A program made the position numbers and the translations under genes. The notes beneath the pieces are model-generated. The model was not told the origin of the DNA and searched no databases. It saw only the letters and a list, made by a program, of their open reading frames with translations. From positions 62,001 to 126,000 of the forward strand of contig CANKXO010000006.1 in the NCBI GenBank assembly GCA_947487765.1: DNA of 64,000 nt, in the 5' to 3' direction. Source of the stretch: an uncultured Pseudomonadales bacterium (GTDB lineage: Bacteria > Pseudomonadota > Gammaproteobacteria > Pseudomonadales > Cellvibrionaceae). Below, one piece after another: positions 24,132 through 33,308 of the stretch. Each line of letters begins with the position of its first letter. The first letter of the stretch is position 1.

Positions 24132-25286
24132 CTAATTGTAGCGCTGTAGCTTTGCATTTTTCACTTCAATACCGACAGCGTTGGTGTCGAGAAAGCTGCG
24201 TACTCGCCGAGAGAGCACATTTTCTTTCCAGCTCTTTCCAGTATTGAGTGATGTTAAGCGTACTTGTTTATATACGATTACTTTTTTTCGCTTGGCTAAT
24301 ACTTTTCTATACGCTGCATCTTCTTTATTGCGGTAACCCGTTGGTACAAAGATATCTAGTATTGGAATCTCAGGGTCGCTGAACCAGCCGTCATAATTAT
24401 CAGTCATAGTTGGCAACTGGTTACGGCCATTAACAATAACCATCGCGCGAACGGGGCGTTCTAATTTGGCTTTTAAGCGGGGGTTGTCAATTTTGGGGGT
24501 GATTTTATCCAAGAAATCATGAGCTCGAATTGCACCAGAGCCATTGCCTAGAATAATCAGATTAAATTGACCTTTGTCATGGAGAAAGCGTAGTGCAGAT
24601 TCCAGGCGTTTCTCAGTGATATCTTCTGCTGAAGCTTTGTTAGTACGCACCGAGGTTTTTTTGTCCTTTTCCATTGCGTTGGCAGAGGTGGTGCTAGTTG
24701 GTTCGCTAGCGGTCGTTGCCTGTTCTTCTACCGATTCCACGGAGGCTTCTGACGCGCCTTCATCTGTATTGTCTTCCTTGTTTACAATCATCCGCTTTAC
24801 TTTGATGGGGAGGGTACGCTTAGGTTTCTCTAGTTTGTCAGGCGGTGGCAGGCTGACGGCCAGTGTTGCCCAGCCATAGTCTGGTAATGTGTCATGCAAG
24901 GGTTTGGTCGTATTCGGCCAAGCAGGGTGTTCCCCTTCAGCGTGAATGATTAGTAAAGCGCCTTTAGGGAACCCTGAGCGATCTTCTTGCCAAAACGCTA
25001 GAAATGGTTCGTCGTCCGTTTCTAGCCATAGTTGTGCATCCTTCGGTAGATAATCGGCCAGTATCTCCATGGAGCCTTGTTCATCATTGGGATTGCGCGA
25101 TCTTGGCAATTTGCCAGGTAGTCTGACAGGTCTCTGGTTTGCTTGGTTTTCCTCAGAGACTTCCTCTGAGTTGGTGGTGGCATCTTGTTCTTTGGCTGTT
25201 TCTGCAGGTGCGCTATCTTGTGACCAGGCAGGGCTTATGGCTAAGGCAGTAAGGCAAAGGGTAAGAATCAGGCTAAAAATATTCAT
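24132..25286 (-). CDS. DUF3530 family exported protein
   Basis: The 384-residue product has a signal peptide (MNIFSLILTLCLTALAISPAWS) and matches the DUF3530 pattern of an alpha/beta-hydrolase-like periplasmic protein: FLAFWQEDRSGFPKGALLII, WPNTTKPLHDTLPDYGW, and NLIILGNGSGAIRAHDFL, which occupies the place of a nucleophile elbow (GNGSG). A low-complexity insertion rich in E, A, S and T lies at ~165-215. It is divergent from rpe with 98 bp between the start codons. Its function in the cell is unknown. Confidence 0.8.
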   Translation of the reverse strand: MNIFSLILTLCLTALAISPAWSQDSAPAETAKEQDATTNSEEVSEENQANQRPVRLPGKLPRSRNPNDEQGSMEILADYLPKDAQLWLETDDEPFLAFWQEDRSGFPKGALLIIHAEGEHPAWPNTTKPLHDTLPDYGWATLAVSLPPPDKLEKPKRTLPIKVKRMIVNKEDNTDEGASEASVESVEEQATTASEPTSTTSANAMEKDKKTSVRTNKASAEDITEKRLESALRFLHDKGQFNLIILGNGSGAIRAHDFLDKITPKIDNPRLKAKLERPVRAMVIVNGRNQLPTMTDNYDGWFSDPEIPILDIFVPTGYRNKEDAAYRKVLAKRKKVIVYKQVRLTSLNTGKSWKENVLSRRVRSFLDTNAVGIEVKNAKLQRYN

Positions 25287-25384
25287 ATCTATCAGTATAG
25301 GCAGACACTGGCAATAGTGTTAACAGCCCCTATAGATTACAATGCGTGGCTTTTCACTGACCTTACACTTGTGGTGACTCCATT

Positions 25385-26053
25385 ATGCAACCATTTAAAA
25401 TCGCACCATCAATTTTGTCGGCTGACTTTGCTCGCCTAGGGGAAGAAGTCGATGCTGTGTTGGAGGCGGGTGCCGATATTGTTCATTTCGATGTGATGGA
25501 TAATCACTATGTGCCTAATCTTACTATTGGCCCAATGGTATGTTCAGCACTACGTAAATACGGTGTTACTGCGCCGATTGATGTACATTTGATGGTTGAA
25601 CCGGTTGATAGCCTGATTGAGATGTTTGCCGATGCGGGGGCCACTTATATTACTTTCCACCCTGATGCGTCAAAGCATATTGACCGCTCCTTACAATTGA
25701 TTAAACAAAAAGGCTGTAAAGCAGGACTGGTACTAAACCCGGCAACCCCGTTAGATGGTATCCGGCATGTATTGCCTCAGCTGGATATGTTGTTATTAAT
25801 GTCGGTTAACCCGGGCTTTGGTGGCCAAAAGTTTATTCCTTATACCTTGGATAAGTTACGCGAAGCTCGCGCTGCCATCGATGATTTAGGCTTGGATACA
25901 CGGCTTGAAATTGATGGTGGTGTCACTGCTGAGAATATTGCAGAGATTGCCGGTGCCGGTGCTGATACCTTTGTTGCTGGCTCAGCCATCTTCAATAAAG
26001 ATGACTACAAAGCAGTTATCGATAATATGCGTAATGAGTTGGCTAAAGTTTAG
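25385..26053 (+). CDS. rpe: Ribulose-phosphate 3-epimerase
   Basis: Rpe interconverts ribulose 5-phosphate and xylulose 5-phosphate in the pentose phosphate pathway. The 222-residue TIM-barrel product carries all family marks: [16 protein letters not shown] at the start, the metal-ligand segment [33 protein letters not shown] and the phosphate-binding [10 protein letters not shown]. It is followed 11 bp later by the phosphoglycolate phosphatase gene, an order found in many gammaproteobacteria, where trpE often follows, as here. Confidence 0.98.
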   Translation: MQPFKIAPSILSADFARLGEEVDAVLEAGADIVHFDVMDNHYVPNLTIGPMVCSALRKYGVTAPIDVHLMVEPVDSLIEMFADAGATYITFHPDASKHIDRSLQLIKQKGCKAGLVLNPATPLDGIRHVLPQLDMLLLMSVNPGFGGQKFIPYTLDKLREARAAIDDLGLDTRLEIDGGVTAENIAEIAGAGADTFVAGSAIFNKDDYKAVIDNMRNELAKV

Positions 26054-26064
26054 TTCTGCTGTTT

Positions 26065-26763
26065 ATGACTGTTTTACCTCTGAAATTATGTATGTTTGAC
26101 CTTGATGGCACCTTAATCGACAGCGTGCCGGACTTGGCAACTGCCGTTGATAACATGCTGCAATCGTTCGATTTGCCTGCGGTGGGTGAACCTCAAGTCA
26201 GATCCTGGGTCGGGAATGGTGCAGTCAAGCTAGTGGAGCGAGCATTATTATTCAGCTTTTCAAGCCTGCCTGAGAATGAGGCCGAAAAACAGTGTGAATC
26301 TTTAAGGGCTATGGGGTTAAAGCGCTTTTTTGCCTATTACGAGCAGTGCTGTACGGAAAAAACAGTGCTTTATGCTGGTGTGTTAGAGGCTTTAGCGGCG
26401 TTTCAGCAGCAAGGCGTCACCATGGCTATTGTCACAAATAAGCCTCGCCAGTTTGTTGAGCCTATCTTGAAAGCGTTATCTATCGAGCACTATTTTGTCT
26501 TTATTTTGGGAGGGGATGATCTGCCCCTTAAAAAGCCTGATGCCGCACCGCTTTTGCATTGTATGGGTGAATTAGGTTTTAATAAGCAAGAGACCCTGAT
26601 GGTCGGTGATTCTCGAAATGATGTCCAGGCGGCCCGAAATGCAGATGTCTTGGTCGCAGCTGTAGATTATGGGTATAATCACGGCAGTTCGATTGAAGAT
26701 GAGCGCCCTGATCTAGTTATCTCTGATATCAGTCATTTGATAGCAAAGATAAATATAGGCTAA
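26065..26763 (+). CDS. gph: Phosphoglycolate phosphatase
   Basis: Gph hydrolyses 2-phosphoglycolate, a by-product of DNA repair of 3'-phosphoglycolate ends. The 232-residue HAD protein has motif I FDLDGTLIDS (catalytic D near residue 11), motif II in VTNKPRQF, the lysine in LKKPDAAPL and motif IV GDSRNDVQAARNA. The start at 26065 lies 11 bp behind rpe, so one transcript is likely. No terminator is seen between gph and the trp leader, so part of the trpE transcription may come from here. Confidence 0.95.
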   Translation: MTVLPLKLCMFDLDGTLIDSVPDLATAVDNMLQSFDLPAVGEPQVRSWVGNGAVKLVERALLFSFSSLPENEAEKQCESLRAMGLKRFFAYYEQCCTEKTVLYAGVLEALAAFQQQGVTMAIVTNKPRQFVEPILKALSIEHYFVFILGGDDLPLKKPDAAPLLHCMGELGFNKQETLMVGDSRNDVQAARNADVLVAAVDYGYNHGSSIEDERPDLVISDISHLIAKINIG

Positions 26764-26822
26764 CTATTTATCTCAAGAGTTAGTCCAATAACCCGTAGAA
26801 AGGTAATAAACAGGTTAACAAT

Positions 26823-26864
26823 ATGTATCGTAATGTATGGCTAGGCAATTCCTGGCGAAGATAA
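26823..26864 (+). CDS. trpL: Candidate trp operon leader peptide
   Basis: A 13-codon frame, MYRNVWLGNSWRR, contains two tryptophan codons (26838-26840 and 26853-26855), far above chance for so short an ORF. It lies 131 bp before trpE and is followed by a set of mutually exclusive pairings ending in a T-run. An AGG sits nine bases before its ATG. Ribosome stalling at the Trp codons during tryptophan shortage would be its function. Confidence 0.65.
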   Translation: MYRNVWLGNSWRR

Positions 26865-26936
26865 TTAACGAGGCTCGATGACTTGACGTCATTGAGCAAT
26901 ATCGCCATACATTCACGTACCACAGGGTACATTTTT
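26832..26936 (+). promoter_or_regulatory. Candidate transcription attenuator of trpE
   Basis: Pairing partners seen: 26832-26841 (covering the first Trp codon) with 26904-26913, 10 perfect base pairs; 26853-26858 (second Trp codon) with 26902-26907; a stable stem 26873-26882 with 26888-26897; and the terminator-like stem at 26917-26930. Occupation of the leader by a stalled ribosome would free the distal strand next to the terminator. The exact switch logic is not settled from reading alone. Confidence 0.5.
26917..26936 (+). terminator. Weak terminator hairpin of the trp leader
   Basis: GTACC/GGTAC stem with a 4-base loop followed by A and five T. Short, so a conditional rather than constitutive terminator would fit. 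Confidence 0.45.
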
Positions 26937-26995
26937 ACGTCTCAGTGCTTATGCATTATTAAAAATAGACATCATTGACATCGAACAAACCCCAT

Positions 26996-28480
26996 ATGAC
27001 TCCTGAACAATTTTCTCTCCTCGCTGATCAAGGTTACAACCGTATTCCTGTGATGCGCAAAGTCCTCGCAGATTTGGATACCCCTCTTTCGAGCTATTTA
27101 AAATTGGCCAAAGGTCCTTATTCTTATCTCTTTGAATCCGTTCAAGGAGGGGAAAAGTGGGGGCGTTATTCAATTTTGGGCCTGCCTTGTAAAACAGTAT
27201 TAAAAGTGTTTGACCACCGTGTTGTTATTGAGGTTTCTGGCGAGATAACAGAGGAGCATCATTGTGACGACCCATTGGCTTTTGTTGAAGAATTCAAAGC
27301 CCGTTATTGTGCCCCAGAGTTGGACAATCTCCCGCGTTTTCACGGTGGGCTTGTAGGTTATTTTGGCTATGATTGTGTGCGCTATGTAGAGCCTAAGCTG
27401 GAAATAGCAGAAACTGAAAAGCAACTAAAAGATGTTATAGGTACCCCTGATATTTTATTAATGGTCTCTGATGAGGTGTTGGTATTCGATAATTTATCGG
27501 GCACCTTAAATTGGGTCATTATGGTTAACCCAGAAGTTGACAATGCGTATCAGCTAGCGCAGCAACGCCTGGACACATTGGCAGAGCAGTTACGAGGGGC
27601 CTCACCCGAACTACCGATGATTAACTTGTCTGCTGAAGATAAAGCCGAAATGTTGTTTCAGTCGCATGTAGGTGAGGACGCATTTTCTCAATCGGTTGAG
27701 CAGATTAAGGAATACGTTCTGTCTGGCGATACGATGCAGGTGGTCGTGTCGCAACGATTATCGATGGACTATACGGCGGAGCCAATTAATTTATACCGTG
27801 CTTTGCGTAGCTTAAATCCATCACCTTATATGTATTTCGTTGATTTGGGAGACCATCATGTTGTGGGGTCCAGCCCGGAAATTTTAGCTCGACTCGAAGA
27901 TAATGAAGTGACGGTACGACCTATCGCTGGCACTCGTCGCCGTGGCCATAGCGAAGTCGAAGATAAAGCGCTCGAACAAGAACTGATTAATGACCCGAAA
28001 GAAATAGCGGAGCACCTGATGCTGATTGATCTGGGTCGGAATGATGTGGGTCGAGTAGCTAATATTGGTTCGGTTGAATTAACTGAAAAAATGGTAGTTG
28101 AGCGTTATTCTCATGTCATGCATATCACCTCCAACGTCACTGGCCAGCTGCGTGAAGGGCTAACCGCAATGGATGTGTTGCGAGCAGCGTTACCTGCCGG
28201 AACATTGTCTGGGGCACCTAAAATTCGTGCAATGGAAATCATTACCGAATTAGAAAACGAGAAGCGTGGTGTCTACGGCGGTGCTGTGGGATACCTTGCC
28301 TGGAACGGTAATATGGATACGGCTATCGCTATTCGTACGGCAGTGCTTAAAGACGGAAAGATCTATGTACAAGCAGGTGCTGGTGTTGTGGCAGATTCTA
28401 TTCCTGCACTCGAATGGAAAGAGACTATGAACAAAGCCAGAGCTTTATTTAAAGCTGTTGATGTGTCGTGTGATTTATAA
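26996..28480 (+). CDS. trpE: Anthranilate synthase component I
   Basis: TrpE converts chorismate plus ammonia from TrpG into anthranilate, the first step of tryptophan synthesis. The 494-residue product starts at the ATG at 26996 (MTPEQFSLL), matching Pseudomonas TrpE; a TTG 21 bases earlier is in frame. It has the feedback-inhibition element LxSS (TPLSSYLKL), the chorismate-binding core [28 protein letters not shown], and the C-terminal [17 protein letters not shown] and [17 protein letters not shown]. No clear ribosome binding site precedes the ATG, in keeping with an untranslated leader. trpG follows after 74 bp. Confidence 0.97.
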   Translation: MTPEQFSLLADQGYNRIPVMRKVLADLDTPLSSYLKLAKGPYSYLFESVQGGEKWGRYSILGLPCKTVLKVFDHRVVIEVSGEITEEHHCDDPLAFVEEFKARYCAPELDNLPRFHGGLVGYFGYDCVRYVEPKLEIAETEKQLKDVIGTPDILLMVSDEVLVFDNLSGTLNWVIMVNPEVDNAYQLAQQRLDTLAEQLRGASPELPMINLSAEDKAEMLFQSHVGEDAFSQSVEQIKEYVLSGDTMQVVVSQRLSMDYTAEPINLYRALRSLNPSPYMYFVDLGDHHVVGSSPEILARLEDNEVTVRPIAGTRRRGHSEVEDKALEQELINDPKEIAEHLMLIDLGRNDVGRVANIGSVELTEKMVVERYSHVMHITSNVTGQLREGLTAMDVLRAALPAGTLSGAPKIRAMEIITELENEKRGVYGGAVGYLAWNGNMDTAIAIRTAVLKDGKIYVQAGAGVVADSIPALEWKETMNKARALFKAVDVSCDL

Positions 28481-28554
28481 CTTATTTAACGCGCTATTTG
28501 TAAGCCATAGAGTGCGATGACTATTGATTTAGTCAGGAAAAGTCAGGAAATATT

Positions 28555-29145
28555 ATGCTGTTAATGATTGATAACTACGATTCTTTTACGTACAACGTTG
28601 TACAGTACTTCGGCGAATTAAAAGCCGATGTTGAGGTTGTGCGTAATGATCAAATATCGCTGGATGAGATAGAGCAAAAAGCGCCTGAGTATATAGTGGT
28701 ATCACCAGGTCCTTGTACCCCCAATGAGGCGGGCATATCGCTAGAGGCGATTGAACGTTTTTCAGGTAAGTTACCCCTGCTAGGTATTTGTTTGGGCCAC
28801 CAGAGTATCGGCCAGGCGTTTGGTGGTAATATTATTCGTGCTTCGAAAGTGATGCATGGTAAAACATCGCCTATTTACCATAATAACCAAGGTGTTTTTA
28901 CTGGTTTACCTAACCCTTTTCAGGCAACACGCTATCATTCTTTGGTGATTGATAAGGCGAGCTTGCCGGATTGCCTTGAAGTGACCGCATGGACTCAGAA
29001 TGATGATGGGTCTATTGATGAAATTATGGGGATCAAACACCGAGAGTTAGCGATTGAAGGGGTTCAGTTTCACCCTGAATCAATCCTAACTGAGCATGGA
29101 CATCAGTTATTAGATAATTTCCTGACACTGTATAAATCCAAATAA
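28555..29145 (+). CDS. trpG: Anthranilate synthase component II (glutamine amidotransferase)
   Basis: TrpG supplies ammonia from glutamine to TrpE; in this group the same protein may also serve PabB in folate synthesis. The 196-residue product has the class I amidotransferase triad: the nucleophile cysteine in [17 protein letters not shown] near residue 79 and the His-Glu pair in [10 protein letters not shown] near 171-173. The oxyanion-type segment [13 protein letters not shown] is also present. It starts 74 bp after trpE and is followed after 42 bp by trpD, all on one strand. Confidence 0.97.
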   Translation: MLLMIDNYDSFTYNVVQYFGELKADVEVVRNDQISLDEIEQKAPEYIVVSPGPCTPNEAGISLEAIERFSGKLPLLGICLGHQSIGQAFGGNIIRASKVMHGKTSPIYHNNQGVFTGLPNPFQATRYHSLVIDKASLPDCLEVTAWTQNDDGSIDEIMGIKHRELAIEGVQFHPESILTEHGHQLLDNFLTLYKSK

Positions 29146-29187
29146 TGCCGACTATAAAAATAATTATTTAACCGAAAGGATAGTAAT

Positions 29188-30231
29188 GTGAATATTCAGC
29201 AAGCACTTTCTCATGTTGTGTCTCAGCAAGACCTGACTCGTGAGCAGATGGCATCAGTGATGCGTCAAATTATGACGGGTGATGCAACTCCAGCCCAAAT
29301 TGGTGGGTTTCTAGTTGCTTTGCGTATGAAAAGCGAAACCATTGCCGAAATTACAGGCGCTGCACAAGTGATGCGAGAGCTGGCAACACCGGTTGATATT
29401 ACTGCAGAGAATCTTGTCGATACCTGTGGTACGGGCGGTGACGGCGCAAATTTATTTAATATCTCGACAGCAGCAGCCTTTGTTGTTGCTGCTTGTGGTG
29501 GCAAGGTTGCCAAGCATGGTAATCGCTCTGTCTCCAGCTCTACGGGTAGTGCGGATGTGTTGGAGGCTGCTGGAGTTCGCCTTGATATTACTCCGGAGCA
29601 AGTGGGGCGGTGTGTTCAGGAAGTAGGGGTTGGTTTTATGTTTGCGCCAGCGCATCACAGCGCGATGAAACATGCAATTGGCCCCCGTAAAGAATTGGCC
29701 ATGCGTACGATTTTTAATATGTTGGGGCCTATGACTAACCCGGCAGGTGTTAAACGACAGGTGATCGGTGTTTTTACTCAGGCTCTATGTCGTCCTATGG
29801 CAGAGGTACTGAAAGAATTGGGCAGTGAGCATGTCATGATTGTCCATGCAGACGATGGTTTAGATGAGATCAGTCTAGCGGGTCCTACGTATATCGCTGA
29901 ACTAAAAGATGGAGTGATTCAAGAATATACATTTAAGCCTGAAGATGCCGGTATTCAATCACAGGCGCTGGATGGGCTTTCGGTATCATCTGCTGATGAG
30001 TCTTTATCTCTTATCAATGCCGCTTTAGGTAAAAGAGGGTCGTCAGAGGCCGAAAAAGCAGCGGATATTATCGCTTTAAATGCGGGTGCGGCGGTCTATG
30101 TTTCGGGTATTGCCTCGAGTCTAAAAGAAGGTGTGCAGATGGCTGAAGATGCTATTGGCAGTGGTTTAGCGAAAGCTAAAATCCAAGAGTTGGCCTCGTT
30201 TTCTGATTATTGTAATCAGCTGAAAAAATAG
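29188..30231 (+). CDS. trpD: Anthranilate phosphoribosyltransferase
   Basis: TrpD transfers phosphoribosyl from PRPP to anthranilate. The start is GTG behind AAAGGA. The 347-residue product has the PRPP-binding [18 protein letters not shown], the anthranilate-site [19 protein letters not shown], and the [20 protein letters not shown] and [14 protein letters not shown] segments. Its length is normal. It lies 42 bp after trpG and 71 bp before trpC. Confidence 0.98.
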   Translation: MNIQQALSHVVSQQDLTREQMASVMRQIMTGDATPAQIGGFLVALRMKSETIAEITGAAQVMRELATPVDITAENLVDTCGTGGDGANLFNISTAAAFVVAACGGKVAKHGNRSVSSSTGSADVLEAAGVRLDITPEQVGRCVQEVGVGFMFAPAHHSAMKHAIGPRKELAMRTIFNMLGPMTNPAGVKRQVIGVFTQALCRPMAEVLKELGSEHVMIVHADDGLDEISLAGPTYIAELKDGVIQEYTFKPEDAGIQSQALDGLSVSSADESLSLINAALGKRGSSEAEKAADIIALNAGAAVYVSGIASSLKEGVQMAEDAIGSGLAKAKIQELASFSDYCNQLKK

Positions 30232-30302
30232 CACTTTTTATAAATAGCATTTTGTATATTGTAGTGCGGCCCTTACTATAAGCCGCCAAATCGGAGAAGT
30301 TT

Positions 30303-31133
30303 ATGTCCTCATCTATATCAACCCCGACTGTTTTAAAGAAAATTATTACCCGTAAGTGGGAAGAAGTTACTGAGAGAAAGGTGGGTACACCTATAGATAA
30401 GTTGGAAGCGAGAGCAGCAGACCTGCCAGATTGTCGAGGATTTGTTGCTGCAATGGAGCGTAAGGTGAGTGCCAACCAACCTGCGATTATTGCTGAAATT
30501 AAAAAAGCTTCACCAAGTCAGGGTGTGATTCGAGAAAACTTTCAGCCTATTGATATTGCGGAAAGCTATGAAGCTGCAGGTGCAGCCTGTTTGTCAGTAT
30601 TGACCGATGTCGATTATTTTCAAGGGGCAGATCATTATCTTACTGCTGCTAGGAATGTGGTTAGTATACCTGTGCTGCGTAAAGACTTTATTGTGGATGA
30701 ATATCAGATTTATGAGGCCAGAGCCATTGGTGCCGATTGCATACTTTTAATTGTCGCAGCTCTGGAAAGTGAGCGTTTGCATACCTTGAATGCATTGGCA
30801 ATAAAGCTGGGTATGGATGTTTTGGTTGAAGTGCACAATGCCGAGGAATTAAAGTTAGCGCTTGAATTACCTAATCGGCTGATTGGTATTAACAATCGTA
30901 ATCTACACACATTCGCAACATCATTAGATACTACTTACGAATTGCTGGGCGATATTGATGATGATCGTATTGTGGTAACAGAGAGTGGTATTCATTCGAC
31001 GGATCATGTCCGCGAGATGCGTAAGCACGACATAAATGCCTTCTTGATTGGCGAAGCATTTATGCGTGCAGATGATCCAGGGCAAGCCCTGCGTCAGCTC
31101 TTTGCAGAGCAGATATCAGATATTGCTGTTTAG
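30303..31133 (+). CDS. trpC: Indole-3-glycerol phosphate synthase
   Basis: TrpC closes the indole ring of indole-3-glycerol phosphate. The 276-residue monofunctional TIM-barrel protein has AIIAEIKKASPSQGVIRENF with the catalytic lysine, LSVLTDVDYFQG, VLRKDFIVDEYQIYEARAIG, and IGINNRNLHTFATSLDTT followed by VTESGIHSTDHV. It is not fused to trpF. The gene ends 15 bp from the convergent vfr gene, the same arrangement as in Pseudomonas. trpF, trpB and trpA are not in the window. Confidence 0.98.
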   Translation: MSSSISTPTVLKKIITRKWEEVTERKVGTPIDKLEARAADLPDCRGFVAAMERKVSANQPAIIAEIKKASPSQGVIRENFQPIDIAESYEAAGAACLSVLTDVDYFQGADHYLTAARNVVSIPVLRKDFIVDEYQIYEARAIGADCILLIVAALESERLHTLNALAIKLGMDVLVEVHNAEELKLALELPNRLIGINNRNLHTFATSLDTTYELLGDIDDDRIVVTESGIHSTDHVREMRKHDINAFLIGEAFMRADDPGQALRQLFAEQISDIAV

Positions 31134-31148
31134 CGGAGAAAAAAGTGT

Positions 31149-31787
31149 TTAGCGAGTTCCGTAAACAACCATAGTTTTTCCGCTGACAGAGACTAGCCCT
31201 TGGTCTTCAAGGGTTTTCAGTACTCGGCCCACCATTTCTCGTGAACATCCAACAATTCGACCAATTTCCTGGCGAGTAATTTTGATCTGCATGCCGTCAG
31301 GGTGAGTCATAGCGTCTGGTTCTTTAGATAGCTCTAATAGCGTACGAGCTACTCGCCCGGTCACGTCCAGAAATGCCAGATCGCCAACTTTGCGGGTTGT
31401 ATTGCGAAGGCGGCGAGCCATTTGAGCACCCAATGCGTAGAGAAATTCGGGATGTCCGACACTGAGCTCATGAAATTTTGTGTAATTCACTTCAGCAACT
31501 TCGCATTCTGTTTTTGCGCGAACCCAGGCACTACGTGAATCATCCAATTGTTCGAAAACACCCATTTCGCCAAAAAAGTCGCCATCATTTAAGTAGGCAA
31601 CAATCATTTCTCTGCCTTCGTCATCTTCGATGATGACGGTCACGGAGCCTTTGACAATGTAATAAAGAGAATCACTCTTATCGCCTGCATAGATGAGGGT
31701 GCTTTTTGCAGGGTATCGACGGCGATGGCAATGAGCCAAAAAGTCATCGATATTTTTCATGTGCGGTGATTGAGGTAAACCAGCCAA
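31149..31787 (-). CDS. vfr: CRP/Vfr-type cyclic-nucleotide-responsive regulator
   Basis: The 212-residue product is a CRP-family transcription factor. The cAMP pocket shows [12 protein letters not shown] and the R-S-A in [10 protein letters not shown], which contact the phosphate in CRP and Vfr. The dimer helix includes [20 protein letters not shown]. The winged helix-turn-helix is [20 protein letters not shown]. The synteny trpC-vfr-osmC is that of Pseudomonas, supporting Vfr rather than an anaerobic Fnr. AGAGGATG precedes the ATG. In relatives it controls catabolic and virulence functions. Confidence 0.92.
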   Translation of the reverse strand: MAGLPQSPHMKNIDDFLAHCHRRRYPAKSTLIYAGDKSDSLYYIVKGSVTVIIEDDEGREMIVAYLNDGDFFGEMGVFEQLDDSRSAWVRAKTECEVAEVNYTKFHELSVGHPEFLYALGAQMARRLRNTTRKVGDLAFLDVTGRVARTLLELSKEPDAMTHPDGMQIKITRQEIGRIVGCSREMVGRVLKTLEDQGLVSVSGKTMVVYGTR

Positions 31788-31869
31788 AACATCATCCTCT
31801 TACTTTGAATAGTGTATCTGCTTCATGCAGATTTAATGCAATAGTGTAACAGTTGTTTGATTAGGACCC

Positions 31870-31887
31870 AGTGAGCAAGTTCTCACT
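31870..31887. promoter_or_regulatory. Perfect palindrome between vfr and osmC
   Basis: AGTGAG and CTCACT are separated by six bases. The arms resemble half of a CRP site, but the spacing between GTGA and TCAC is eight, not six, so a different regulator or an imperfect Vfr site is possible. Confidence 0.3.
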
Positions 31888-32004
31888 CTTAAGTTCGTAA
31901 AATACTGCACTACAATACTACATCTAAGTCCAGCTATGGTAGTCTTGCGCACCCAACAGTCAAGTAAAATTTAATAAATCATAGATGAGGTAGTAAAGGT
32001 GACA

Positions 32005-32427
32005 ATGAAAGCAACCGTCAAATGGGTCGACAATGCGATGTTTTTAGGTGAGTCAGGCAGTGGCCATAGTGTCGTAATGGATGGCCCGCCGGATCATGGT
32101 GGCCGTGATATGGGAATTCGCCCTATGGAAATGTTATTGGTTGGTCTGGGTGGTTGTGCGAGCTTTGATGTGGTTGGTATCCTGAAAAAAACACGCCAGA
32201 ATGTAGTCGATTGTCGGGCAGAGCTCAGCGCAGAGCGTGCTGATGGGGTTCCTTCACCTTTTACTAAAATTCACCTTCAGTTTGTTGTTACAGGTCATGA
32301 TTTAAAAGAAAAGCAAGTAGCAAAAGCCGTAGAGCTTTCAGCAACTAAATATTGTTCGGCATCAATAATGATGGAAGCAGCAGGCGTGGAAGTGACTCAT
32401 GGTTATGAAATTGTCGAGGTGGACTAG
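32005..32427 (+). CDS. OsmC/Ohr family protein
   Basis: The 140-residue product starts at the ATG at 32005 (MKATVKW), matching the Pseudomonas relative; an in-frame GTG lies six bases earlier. It has the OsmC fold marks RPMEMLLVGLGGCASFDVVG, with one peroxidatic-type cysteine, and ATKYCSASIMMEAAGVEVTH with the second. Two reactive cysteines in OsmC and Ohr reduce organic peroxides; a similar role in the cytoplasm is likely. It is divergent from vfr across 217 bp. Confidence 0.88.
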   Translation: MKATVKWVDNAMFLGESGSGHSVVMDGPPDHGGRDMGIRPMEMLLVGLGGCASFDVVGILKKTRQNVVDCRAELSAERADGVPSPFTKIHLQFVVTGHDLKEKQVAKAVELSATKYCSASIMMEAAGVEVTHGYEIVEVD

Positions 32428-32584
32428 GAAAACCTAGAATAACTGGTTTCCTTGTATTCGCAGTTTCGCCATTATTTTTCAGTGGAATAGTCGTGAAAAA
32501 TTAGAATGAGCGAGATTCAAATGAGTACTTCAATTACTGGTTTGCTCTCGCTTTTGTTTAAGGGGCGTCTTACTAAGAAATAAG

Positions 32585-33232
32585 TTATATGTGGTAAGTG
32601 GTTTTCGTCATTGCTTTGGATAAAAGCTTCATGCCAAATTTAATCGGCAGTGGAAAATCACTCCCGCCAGCATCCAGTGCAGTCTGTTGATGTCTGGCTT
32701 CATCTTTTAGCATTTGTGTTACGACTGCACGGCTTTTTAAATCGTGTTCCGGCAGTTGTTGTAAATGACTTTCTAAATGCTGACAGACAAGTTCTTCTGT
32801 TGCTGCAACAAACCCTAAACTGATCTTATCGCTGATAGCGCCAGCAAAAGCCCCCATACTGAATGACAATCCATAAAAAACTGGGTTGAGGACGCTGGTG
32901 TGACTGTTTAGTTGTTGTAGTCTTTCGTCGCACCAGCTGAGATGATCAATTTCTTCAGCGGCAGCCTGTTCCATCTCATTGCGGATATCCGGCAACTTAG
33001 CCGTTAATGCTTGTCCCTGATATAAGGCTTGTGCACAGACTTCGCCCGTATGGTTAATGCGCATTAGGCCCGCTGAGTGTCTGCTCTCCTGATCGCTAAG
33101 AGGCGCCTCTGCGACAGTTTGTGCGGGTGATACCTGGCTGGGTGTTTGAGCATTCTTACTTAATGTGCGTAGTACTCGATCAGATTCAATAATCAATTTG
33201 TCAAAAAGAGAGTAGTTGCGTGATCTATTCAT
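32585..33232 (-). CDS. coq7: 3-demethoxyubiquinol 3-hydroxylase
   Basis: Coq7 is the di-iron enzyme that hydroxylates demethoxyubiquinol in aerobic ubiquinone synthesis. The 215-residue product has the ligands of the ferritin-like bundle: E in [15 protein letters not shown] and H in [13 protein letters not shown] and H in [13 protein letters not shown], and E-x-x-H in KDEARHQQT. An N-terminal extension of ~40 residues precedes the domain, as is typical for proteobacterial Coq7. It is the Pseudomonas-type monooxygenase, replacing UbiF. It lies downstream of purD on the same strand. Confidence 0.95.
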   Translation of the reverse strand: MNRSRNYSLFDKLIIESDRVLRTLSKNAQTPSQVSPAQTVAEAPLSDQESRHSAGLMRINHTGEVCAQALYQGQALTAKLPDIRNEMEQAAAEEIDHLSWCDERLQQLNSHTSVLNPVFYGLSFSMGAFAGAISDKISLGFVAATEELVCQHLESHLQQLPEHDLKSRAVVTQMLKDEARHQQTALDAGGSDFPLPIKFGMKLLSKAMTKTTYHI

Positions 33233-33308
33233 AATGATCTCTATTGTTTATTGAAGCTCTTAGCTATTAAAAAAACCAGCTTATAATCTGACTTTCGTTA
33301 TCGGTTTT

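Noticed and set aside
31870-31887. Canonical CRP/Vfr site
   Set aside because: GTGA and TCAC are eight bases apart instead of six, so it is listed only as an unassigned palindrome.
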